Below are positions 48,701 to 60,700 of a stretch of DNA of 64,000 bases, one piece after another. The number at the start of each line of letters is the position of its first letter. Positions within the stretch are counted from its first letter, which is position 1. The DNA is from Sanderia malayensis. Lineage: Eukaryota; Cnidaria; Scyphozoa; Semaeostomeae; Pelagiidae. The notes below the pieces were generated by a model. It had not been told where the DNA came from. It saw nothing but the letters and a program-made list of their open reading frames with translations, and searched no databases. Location: assembly GCA_013076295.1 (NCBI GenBank), contig RQOL01000642.1, positions 62,001 through 126,000 on the forward strand, written 5' to 3'. A program made the translations under genes and the position numbers.

Positions 48701-51700
48701 GAGTGCTTATTTGGCTTGTGCAAAGAGAGATGTGGGCTGGTGGTACTTGCACATTAATTAGCCTGGGGACTGAAACTGTGGTACGAAAGGACAGGGGACT
48801 GTGTGCAAATCAAGGTTTATTCTACGTGACCAACTAAACGCCTACCTTCAAATATACGCCAATGTCTGAACAAGCGCCTATAGTAAGGTTTCGATTCTGT
48901 AGTAAGCGCCCAGAATATTTAATCGGTCATTTACAATTAGTTTTGCAGCGCATATGTGGTTATTTTTACTGTATGTTGTACGTTTTTCAGGACAAAGATG
49001 GGCGTGTCAATCGAAAAGAGTTCCGAAAAGTCTTGAAAACCTTCCCGTTTCAAATAACAAGCGAACAGTTTAAGGAGGTGATGCGCAGGGTGGACCCTGA
49101 TGGTAATGGATACATATCGTATCACCAGTTTCTCAATACTTTCGAGACGCGAGAAGGACAGGTAAGAGCTATTAATAATTTTTCTATTCATCTGTCTCCC
49201 AAATAATGTTGTTTTTGGAGACAGACGTAGGTATGCAACATCGACAAAATTCATTTTGCATGATTTCCACAAGGGTATGAGTGAGAGGACATTGTTTTAG
49301 GAGGAATAGTGGTTTGAATATTGCCAATGAAATGAAAAATTTACGGATCGGTAGCATTTTTACGAGGGTCCCAAGGATTTGCATCTGCCACTCCTTTGCC
49401 ATCTTACCTGTGCAGTGCTTTTCATAATGTTACACGTGTTTGATTACAGGGTGCTCATCCTTGGCTGAGCAATGAACGCAAAGTCAACCAGGCAATTCCG
49501 ATGCCAGCAGTGGATAGACAACGGGTCGGTATATGTCTATTTGTGTATTTGCCTTATCTCGGTGTTGCGAATGCATCATGTGTCAACACAGCAAATTACA
49601 AACAAAATGATTTTCCCTCTGCAGCCTTTTGCAGTGACCTCATTTCTTCTGTCATTCCAAGTTGATACCAATACGTGCTATTCTAGAATCCCAGTTATGA
49701 CTACTCTTATTAACTCAACTTCCGCGGCCGTGTGGTTAGTCATCACGCTTGCCTCGCGCGGGGTTGCGGCTCGAGTCCACGAATGGACCTGTTGAAGGTC
49801 AGCCTGCGCTAAAGAGGCCCGGTACGCCGAGGATCTACAAGAGAAAGTAGATCCCCGGCGTACCGGGACTTTTCGTCGCTCAGGCTCGAAATGGTTTTCG
49901 GTAGAAACGCCGAAAAACCATTGAACCCGTGCCGAGGTCCTCAGTTTGTGGTACACCGGGGTGACAATGTCCGGAGCAAGGCTGCCACTTAGCTCCCCCT
50001 TTTATCTACGTTTTGCCATCATGCACTTGCATTGTCGAAGTTGAAATACCCAGCGGCATTTAACTCGGACATTTGTCACCAATATGTATGATACGTAAAT
50101 ATACTTATACACTAACGTTGCCCTGTATTTTATGATTGAGGGGATAAACTAATGCGCGCATGCGGTGTTCATAAGGTGCTCCCTTCTATGATCAAGTATG
50201 GAAAGGTTAAGGGGTAGATGGAGGTACGGCTGGAGGTACGGCTGGAGTGTAGTGGATGAGTGAAGTCTATTTTCTTCTTTGCATTTATTAGCCCTTGCCC
50301 CTGGCCCTTACCTCCACGTGGATCGAGTTCAGAGCCGAAAGCTTCTCTTTCCCGAGTTTGCTTTGGTTCCTAATTTCCTTCCAATCCGATCAACAAACTT
50401 CCAATTACTGTGCGAAAATATTGAGAGATTTTGGCAGCCTGCTCCATAATGGCTTTAGCAAGGTCTGTTTTTGTTAATGGCAGTAATCGTGGAATCGGCC
50501 TTGAACTTAGAAATAAAGTAAATATCTTGTAGGCAGAGGATATCTTACGCACGAAAATCATGGACAATTGGAAGAGTATTGCAAAGGCGTTTACCAAAGT
50601 CGACGAAAATAGTGATGGTTTTATATCTGCGAAAGAGCTCAAGACCCTGCTCTATCGTTTTCATTTGCAAATATCTGAGAATCATTTCAAAGAGTAAGTG
50701 TTGCGTGATTTGATTAAATGATACGTCACGACGTCCAGTGGCAGCTTTTGTGGATTCCCCTCTTTCTCTATTCCAAGGTTCCATTCCATGCTCCGTATTC
50801 TACACAAGACACTGACTTGAAGTGCAATTAAAAACAGACTCTCCTAGACTTTCTTTCCTTTCTTTATTCAACGTGAATTTAATGTCAAACATCATAATGA
50901 ACATAAAATATTTGTCAACGCAGGTAAAATTAAGGCAGCTTTCCCTGATCTGGACCTGCGACCACATTTAAAATCTATATTTTTTACTGTGTGCAACTCA
51001 TAATATAACTTAAGTACTTATAGCAAGACTCTAAGAGTACATTGCTTCGAAAATATTGTTGTACTATATCTAATAGTATGCATTGTTTCCAGTTTATGGG
51101 CACGATGCGATATCAACTCTGATGGCATGATACAGTATGACGAATTCATGAAGCAACTGGTAAGTCATGTTAAATTTCACCAACGTCGGAACTAGGAACT
51201 TGAGAACTACTAGCGGCAGGCTCAATGCGCTGCATTGATTTGCACTCACGATAATACCTTGATAAGCATCTGTCATTCTTCTATCGTTTGTTCGTTTCTT
51301 ACTGTTAAAAGTTCCGAAATTTCTGGTTGGGAAAGTGATCAATATATCGTTTTTATTGGTCAATTTTCGCAGTTACTTTATCGAAAAATTACACTTGACG
51401 ACCTTTTGTTTCTGGAAAAAGTTATTAAAACGTGACTCTGATTTGGGACCAGTTTTCCCGTTGTCTGATTTCATAACATCTGATTGGTTTTAAGACCTTT
51501 AGTTGACTGATCACAAGATCTTTCGTTGACAGTTGAGTTGTGCAAAAATTATCGTAATTGCTTCCTTGTTATGCTGAGAGAGATCGACAGATGCTTACCA
51601 ATGGTACGTCGCGAATTTAGCGAGGCTAGAGCAGTGAATGCACACCTTGCAACGAGGCTACCGAATGCCTTTATTCGGTGTCTCAAATACTACTTAATAA

Positions 51701-54700
51701 AAGCTCGGGTTTCTATCAAACAAAATGCATTTACTAGGGCACCCTTTGACTTTAACAGTAAAGTCACCAAGTCATTTTGGACTCGTTTTTGATTCATGAG
51801 GGGTTTATTGGGAGCTTCTGGAGTTGCTCTGACTCTAACACTAGCCAACTACTGTAGTTGATCATTTAATTAACGTAATTAACGTAATTAATTCGTAATT
51901 ATTACATACAAACGCATGCAGCTGTAATTCAAAGTGACGTGCTCCCACTTTCTCCGCTGTGTGTTGCGTAATGCCTTCTTGCTTTGCGTGCGCAACACGT
52001 GGGTGCGCATCGCTTTGCCAGCTTCTTCAACGTCGATCTGAACTCGGGTATTCTGAAATAATAGATCAGGGGATTGATAGCAGAGTTCAGCAGACCTATT
52101 GTCATGAGTACGGCGTAGCATATCTCATCCGTGTGTCTTGAAATTGCTACGGCATTGCTGGAAAGACCATTGATCGCAGTGATGCCGTGGTAGATGGAAA
52201 TCGGACCGATGGTGACCAGTAAGCATAGTACGACCACGATGATCATCTTCGCTGCTCTGATATGGGCTCTCATTGCCGTCCTCTGCGTCACGGACAGATT
52301 GATATTGGTTGTGAGGGTGTTTTTACTGCGCTTGACAATGCGAATGATCATGACGTAGCACGCAATCATGACCACGATGATCAGCAATACGTACGTGATG
52401 ATGATGGCTTTGTATATTGATTCGCTTGTGAAGCGTGAAAACGGTAGCACGATTGGGAACAGCCAGCAGATGACGAGCAAGACGGCGACTTTAGTTTTGG
52501 ACATGTTCTGCTTGTAATTCACTGTCTTTGATAAACGTACGTAGCGGTCGTAGCTGACGAAAGCGATTGAACTGATCGATGCTCCCATCAGCACCGTGGA
52601 CATGTAGCGACGTACGGTGTTCAGTGCTGTACATTTGCCGTCTTCACTGTTGTAACTCACCGTTGTGAAACACGCCATGATAGTCAACGGCTCAACGACT
52701 AGGCCAACCAGCCGGACTGCAGAGTATGGCAATTTTCGACGAGATCTCCGGTGTGCACGAACAAAATTCCTGGTGTGCCGGTGTGCACCACCAAAAATTT
52801 TGATGTGCTGGTGTGCACAGAAAAAATTTCCTTTTCTGAAGGAGCGGGGTGCATTCCATGCACTTAGGCCCGAAGATCTTTGGCGTGCTCTCAAGGCTCA
52901 AGTCGGCGTGCCGGCGTACATATCTACTAATAAAAATTTTGCTCGGCGTACCCAAAATAATAATAATACATAGATATACAAAATATACGATTTCTGACGT
53001 ACATATACGAAAGTACAGCGTAACTTCGGCGTGCGTTCTACATTAAAACCGAAAACTTTCGGACTTAAAAATTTCGGACAAAATACTTCGGACAAGAAAC
53101 TTTCGGACGCTTTTTCAAGAATTTCGGACAAAAAACTTTCGGACTAGAGAAATTTTCGGACAAAGCTAAAATCGATCAAGTTTGATATCGTATTTAGTCT
53201 GGATCTTGAAAAGGGTTCTCTGGCTCCAACTCAATGTTCAATTTCGCAAAGGGTCGTACAACCAAGTCAACCAACGTGAATGAAAAAGTTTCATCGTAAA
53301 AATCTTTCGTGAAACTTCAACGGAATAAACTTCAATTCCAAAATTGATCTGGCCTTTCAATTCCCACAATTGATCTTTCAATTCCACAACTCTTCAAATT
53401 TTGATTTTAGAAAAATTTTTGTCGGACCATTGACAGTAGGATCCAGTGTTAAATTGATGTGTTAAATTAGCTGGCACAAACATACTGACACAGTAGTTGT
53501 CAGGGGCGGCACCAGCACTCAAAAAGTGGGACGACAGGGGAAAAGTTTTAGTACTACGCCCATTTTTATGAAAGCCATGCCCATTAGAAAAAATGGAGTT
53601 TTTGTAAGGTTTTTATCGATCAATTATGCAAAAGGCATTTACTCCAAACCTGGGAAAAATTGTTATATATTTAACAGAAGATCACTGACATTTTTCACAT
53701 GTGCCATCGTACCCCCCTGGTAGTTGTCTTCAATTAATTGAAGGACTGAATCTGTTGTTTGCTACTTGAACACATGAAAAATGATCATGGCTCTATGTTC
53801 CCTCGGGAGCTTCAATTCATCTCGTTCTTTTGACACGAAGAGAAGAATCACTGAATTCAACAACTGGAAATCTGTCCTCTTGTGGAAGACAACGATTTGT
53901 GTTTCCCTCGTAGACCAGTTGCGTTGCCAAAAACTCTCAGCTCAACGTTTAAAACATTACGTTGCTCAAACAATGTGCCCCTTGAGCTTGATTGGCCTCT
54001 GATTGAAAATGATGAACATAAAGGACGGAAAAAACATAAATGTTGAAGATAAATGCTATGCGAAATTATAAAGTGCGAAATTATATGCGTAGATGATTAA
54101 CCTTGGTGAACATTGACCATTTCCGTGTGTATTTCTGTGTCTTCCGAAAAAACAAACTTTCGGTCAATAAAACATTCGGACAGCAAGTAATTTCGGACAA
54201 TTAAATTTTCGGACACAATTTTGTCCGAATGTTTGATCGTCCGAAAGTTTTCGGTTTTAATGTACGTGAAATCTTTCTTGTTGGGGCCTGGACTAATAAT
54301 GATTTTGAGAAGCATTATTTTAATGAAACGTAATATAAACAATTTAACGATTATTTTATCTTCTAAACAATCACTGGGATAAATTGTACGGGGCCACGCC
54401 CTGCTCCACCCATATAACTTGCCACACCCTAATCTGCCTGGTGTGCAGTTGCTTTTGGAGAAAAATATCTCCGGTGTGCACATGCCATACTCTGCAGTCT
54501 GGCCAACCAGCAAATCAGTCGCAGACAACGATAATAGCGACACATTGGAGCGATTGCGAAGATGTTTGTTTCTGGATACGATGGAAAATGCCAGCAGGTT
54601 ACCAATAAATGCCACCAAGCCAATGCCAATGTTCACCACTCCTAATGCGTGGCGTAGCTGCACGGGTATTTGAAAGCTGTATATACAGTAGGCCATTTTG

Positions 54701-57700
54701 TTACAGTAGTCTTTGGTTTGTTTTCCTGTGTGGTGGATTCAAATTTCTTTTTCCTCCAGTTTCACTTTGTTTCTGAAATATTTGAAGGTCAAAATAAATG
54801 ATCTTTCATGCGTGGGTTGATGATTTCATTGTTTCATCATCTCCTTGTGTTCTTTGTGTATGCAGATGACGTCCGCATGACTTATTTCAAAACTCTTTTT
54901 CTTTTATGTCATTGCTTTACGCGTTTGAGCTTATTTATCATCTTCAAGCCTATTGTTTAATATTCAATCTTTATTCAACTTACCTATTTCCTTATCAACC
55001 GCCTTGCACGAAAATCCATTGTTTTAAATTGGTTCCGAGAATGTTTCATCCTTCCTTGTCAGTAATCCGAGTGATTTTGGACAAGGAAGCGAAACTTCCA
55101 ATAGTACTTCCAACAGTACTGTATATGACTTCTGGTTAATCCGCGAGCCTCCAAATTTTAAAACGAAATTAGACCCTGTCGAGTTATGCAATTTTGCAAT
55201 GGTGCGTATTTGCATCATAGATATTTTTCAGAGGACTGACCACCACTCCACTGAGTTTTTCAGAGCAGTACTCAAACATTCTAAGCAACTTTCCAATTCC
55301 AGTTCTTAAACTTCTGGAAGCTCAATTCGTTAACAAAACTAACATATCTGACAGAATTAACTATGTTAGCTAGGTGTAACGTGCTTCTTTTTATCTTTGA
55401 ATCAGGGAGTGGACATTACCTCTGGTGACATTAGTGGGATAAGTTCACGAATCACCGATGAGAGTGAAGAAAAGATTCAACTTATGAAGGATGATCAAAT
55501 GCTAAGGTACATTCAATGTTATAGGTACACTCCTTAATGGCGTATGCCTATAACATTCTTCGTAGAGCCATGCATGATATACGATAGCAAATTCTGTGCC
55601 TTTTACAACGATTGCTGTCAGACAAGAACGTCGGAAGCATTTCAAAGTTAGGGGGCACATTTGGAATAAAGGGGCACTTTTTTTAAATATTCCTCGCACG
55701 ACCTAATGTCGCTTCTGGCTTTGACATCTCTGTGTGTTTGAGTCTCTGTCTTAAGTGCGAGTAATGAAATGCTACTGCCCAAAATACAATCTACTAATGT
55801 CCATCGGTATGACACAGTGCGTGGTCTTTCTCATTCTCATGCATGTTATCTTTACTTGCAGGTTGCAGGTTGCGAGCAAAAATGCCTTCAGCAGGACAAC
55901 TCAGATGGACGCAAAAGAGGTCATCAAAGTTTTACGGGTAAGAAGAACAAGTTGCCCCTTCTTTGCAGCCCCCCGTCACAGGGAATGACACTCATAGCTT
56001 TTCACGTGTGGCTATTAAAAAACCAGGGTGTTGTTTTATTGCAATGCAGGATCACATCTCTCGCAAGTCGTCTGACTTCAGAAAGACCTTCCTACAGTAT
56101 GATTACGACGGTGATGGCAAGCTATCGAAAAAGGAATTTCGAATGGTATGCTGTTTTATAATTGAAGTATTGATCTGAGTAGCTTTGCTGGATTGATTAC
56201 TGGTCCATATCTGGCTCACTTTAGTATTTGAGTACGCGTGAGATGTCTGTTCCTCACTCATTTCGTTTGTATTTTTTTAGACTTTGGAGAATTTGGGCTT
56301 GCTCATGCACGATGACCAATATAAAGAGTTGACCAAGAGGTAAGAAGTACATGTATTGGTGTGGATGTTTTGTATCTAATAGTGTACAAAAATCCTTGGG
56401 ATACTTTTAAAAACGCGAAACAATTGCTATTAACTTGTAAACTACATTACTGTGCGTCTTATTCACCTCACATGTCTCCCAAAACAATATTGTTCCCCCA
56501 TCAAACCCCCTTGTTGTCGCCATGCAAAAGAAACTTTGTTGATGTGGCACAAGGCTGTCTCTAGAAACAACATTGTCTATGGAGGAGGGGGGTGAAGCGT
56601 ACAAAGTTTGCCAATATAGTTAGTGGATAAAAGTCCCTGTCCTAGGACTTTTATCCAATATTGTAAGTCGTATTGGTATTGACATTCTATAGCATGCTAA
56701 TTAAGCTGTAAGCATATACTCATCTGGTTATTTTTCAGGATCGGTTTTTTTAAAGGCAAGCTCTCATACAGCGATTTCCTGGAGAGATTTGAAGACATAG
56801 AAAGGTTTGGCGAAGGCGGCAAAACCATGCATTTGGACAATCACAGGTTACTAAATATATGATTATCACATTGATCTTTCTATGCCTGAGAAGTTTAGGT
56901 AAGAAGCTTTGATGATCAAAGAGAGATTGCTTGAAATGCTCAATGCTTGGTGGTAAGCCACCTTGTGGGGTGTCTTAGATCAGAGTGTACCCTTGAATGT
57001 GCTTTTAACTTTTGTTGTTTCTCTTATTGTTGCAATAGATTTAATAAAATTATAGAAAGATCAGAGTCAATGAATGCTGAAGAAGTCGAGGTCATTATGC
57101 GAAAGAAGATTCACGAAAGCTTTCAAGTTAGCAAACGTTTCATCTTTACCTCTACGATTATTATATTTATTATTTATTATTTTATTTACATATTTTCTTA
57201 ATGCATTTACATTAATTGCTTGTTTTTCCAGTCACTTCGACAAGCGTTCTACTCAGTGGATTCCAACCACGATGCCCACATCACCAGACCAGAGTTCCGC
57301 AGATTACTCGACATGTTCATGATACCAATAAACGATGCAGAATTCGATCGACTCATGACCGAAAAGTTGAACATCGCAAAAAACGGAACGATCAGTTACA
57401 AAGAATTCATCAAAAGATTTCAACAGAATGAGAATTTCCAGAAAGGTCACCCATGGCTATTCTCTGACCAGAAGTAAGTTATCTTCACTTTGTTGTACTC
57501 GTTAATTTTGTAAGGGTGTATTGAATAATGGTATATATATTATGAGAAAGTACAGTCAAATCGGCATAATTCAAACTCGTGTAATTCGAACTCTATCTAA
57601 TTCAAGCGAAATTCTCTCTCCCTTCAAGGATCACTAATGAACCAATTCTTATAAAATAGACCTCTATGATTCGAACATTTTGTAATTCGAATATTTTCAT

Positions 57701-60700
57701 GCTTCCCTAGGGTGCTCGAATTAGACAGAGTTGACTGTATTACGATAATATGAAAGTATATATATAATATAGTCTATTAAATTGGAAGCATTTTGAGTGT
57801 TTCAATACTAGCTACTATATATATTGGCTATTTCCAAACTACTGAATGAATAGAGATTAACTGAAATAAGAAAGAAAGCTTTATAGCAAAATAATTACTA
57901 CAAAATTCCTGTTTATTTTCATTCATTCCTGTTCATTTAAGAACCTAGAAAGTGTATTCTTATAAAAAGAAAAGAGTGTATTGCTTAACGTTACTTTATT
58001 GATATATAGTATTGCTTATCTTTTTTGATTTTTGAACTAGTGTGAATTCAACGCCAGCACTGCCCAGCTTGTCAGCTAAAGAAGCGAATACGTGCTTGAA
58101 GAAAAAAGCAACTGACCAATGGCACGATATTTCCACTGCGTTCAGAGCATTCGATAAAGATGGCAACAGTATAGTCACCAAAGCAGAGCTTCGATCTATA
58201 CTGCATCGTTTTAACATATTTGTCGATTTGAAAGAGTTCAGAAAGTTATGGAGAATGTAAGTGAAAAATTTTGATTTTCGAAGCTCTTTGCAAAATCTTT
58301 TGAAATCGTTCAGTGAAACTTTCATATATACCGCAAAGACATCAGATTGTATGCCAGTTTCAAAACAGCTCCAGTGGCACAGTCGGTTAGCGCGTCGTAC
58401 TTATAAGTCAGTATTGACGGAGAAATGCGAAGGTCGAGAGTTCGAGCCTCTCCTGGAGCAGATGTTTTTTGTTTTTAATTTTATTTTTTTTGTATAGTAT
58501 TTTTGCTTTCAACCTTGTATGCATAAATTTTTTATTTCTATTTGCCAGGTACGATATTGATAAAAATGGTTATGTTGATCATGATGAATTTTTACGTCGG
58601 CTTGGAGTGGAATTCGCCCCTGGTGATGTCAATGGTATTAGCAATAAGATTACAAAGGAAAGTGAAGACGAAATATACAGGCACTTTCAAAGTCAAAAGG
58701 TGAGGGGTTTTGTCGACAGAAATAAAATTATATAAATTACAACAATAAAATAATGAGTGTGGTGAGGAATAAATATAAATGAAGGGATTATTAAGAACAC
58801 AGGAGTTTTACAGTGAGCAAAGTAGGTAAGTAATTTCTAAAATAGATAAAAAATACCATCCTGCAGCGGCGGACACGTTAAGCAATCCGTTCTAATTAAA
58901 GTTGATTAAGTTGCGATAAGTAAGATCACTGTTCGTCGGACACGCAAAGCAATGGAACTTTATTTGAAATAATTGAAATGCTCCATTCCCCGACCACATG
59001 GTCCATGGAAGCCGCGAGTTCCAATTTTGATTCCAAGATTGTTCCAGGTCCATGTTTTCTGTGATGATTTAACTTGAAATCATTCAAATCTTCAAAGTTG
59101 TATCCATTCCCCCAAAGCATGGTCCACGGAATCCCCGATCCCTTGTTCCATTCGAAGGTTGTTCTGGGTCCATGTTTTCTCCCATGATTTAATTTGAAAT
59201 GATTCTGATCCTCATATTTCCATCCTTTCCCCCCATGGAAGCCCCGAGGTCTGATTCCATTCCAAGGTTGCTCCAGGTCCATCTTTTCCACGATGCAAAT
59301 GTTCGTGCACTTCTGAGCGTGCCAGAAATGTCTCGATTTAAACCGAACAGAGAGAAGCATTGCGATCGAATAGTATATCATACATGTATATCATATTGAA
59401 TAGTATAGTATATCATAATTGGATGCATTTAATTCGAAATTTCGATTGGAGAATATACAATATTAAAAATACAACTCAAATTCATAAAAACATATTTAGG
59501 ACTACAGGAATCCATGCAAGCAATACAAAAGCGCATTATGAAAATTTTAGAGGGGCACCAAAGTGAAATGCTTCTGAACACGCATTCGAAAATTCGTCGT
59601 GATATAAAAGGGTTTTAAATACAGCAAATCATGAAAGTTCTCAATCAATTCACTCACATGTGGCACGCCAAATCGACGACTTTCGTGTTTTGAATTGCAG
59701 GTCAGTGAATCCATGTGAAGTGGGATTTGCCGTGTTTCTCCGCACGGCCTGCTTCAATGCAATAGGAAAATAGCTGCTTTCGAGTCTGGCCAGTTAGAGT
59801 TTCACATGGAAATCTGCAAAAATCGATTTAGAATTTTAGTATTGATTGATCAGAGCTGTTTCAAACAAATCAGAGTCTATTTATAGAGAATATGAGTGAA
59901 ATTTTGAAAATTTATTGCACGGCTGGGATGAGTTTTAAAAGCGAGTTGTTGATCACGGAATCTGAGCTAAATAAAACAGTACAACGGAGGGGAAAATATA
60001 GAAAAAACTTAGCCACTTACCCGTGGAGTTCTTTGGGAAACAGTTCTGAATGGCAAGTTTCAAGTAAAATTCCAGTTGATTGCAAGGAAGGGCGGAATAG
60101 CTTTTAGACAACTGCATGTGCTTTGAATGGCTTCGTTTCAGTGGAATCACAAAATTGTCGTTTGTGAAATTCGTTCTTTAGATGGTTGCATCCAGACCTG
60201 TAATTATAAAAGCAGAAATTGACAATTCACGGTTTTAGCATTCGATTTAGCATTGAAAAGATTTGTGAAGCAAAAAATTATTCAGAATTTTAGATCGCCT
60301 AAAAAGTTCTGTAAACAACGAATCAGAATAAATCGAAAACAAAATAAAAATAATACAGGAGTTTAGTACAGGCAAATAGAAACAACTTAGGCACTTACCA
60401 GTTAAATCCTCAGAAGCTTTTAGCTGGAAATCTCGAGTAAAACGGCAGCAAAAATAAAACGCAGCAACACAACGAAATAATTTCATTCGGTTTGTCCCGT
60501 CCCAAATTCGAAAATGGACATCCACTGCACGCTCGCTGAAGGAAGGAAGCAACTTCCTCTTCAATCAAAGGTCTCAGTAACAAAGCAGGCTGTCGGATTA
60601 GTGCCAAACGCAACAGGGATTCATTGTTTCGAAAACGGTAAACAACGCACGATGGATCTTTCCAGAAGCACGACGTCATTACGAATGCATTTAGCCACGG

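Larger units (their letters stand above)
52712..54502. mobile_element. hAT-like element inserted in the GPCR gene (outer)
   Basis: Inverted ends CCGGACTGCAGAGTATGGCA and the complement of CCAGACTGCAGAGTATGGCA. An 8 bp direct repeat CCAACCAG flanks it (52704-52711 and 54503-54510). Subterminal repeats of GGTGTGCAC are present near both ends, a common feature of hAT elements. About 570 bp of its own DNA remains after removing the inner insertion. No transposase. Confidence 0.8.
51929..54696 (-). pseudogene. Class A (rhodopsin-like) GPCR gene, split by a transposon
   Basis: An intronless receptor gene lies antisense in an EFCAB6-like intron. The first part (54696-54503) encodes the N-terminus, TM1 with the GN motif (FIGNLLAF) and the start of TM2 (LSATDLLVG). 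The second (52703-51929) carries the rest: TM2 end, TM3 with DRY in [10 protein letters not shown]4, TM5, TM6 and TM7 with NPLIYY, then a Cys-rich tail. Between them is a 1,791 bp element plus one copy of an 8 bp target duplication. Without these the two parts are in frame and total 322 codons, a normal small class A receptor. As assembled, translation from the start runs into the element. The ligand cannot be told; amine, melatonin or adenosine-like groups are candidates. An empty allele may exist. Confidence 0.85.

Noticed and set aside
51526..51792. 88-codon plus-strand frame in the intron left of the GPCR
   Set aside because: No recognisable domain, no splice phase match with neighbouring exons and no paralogue in the window.
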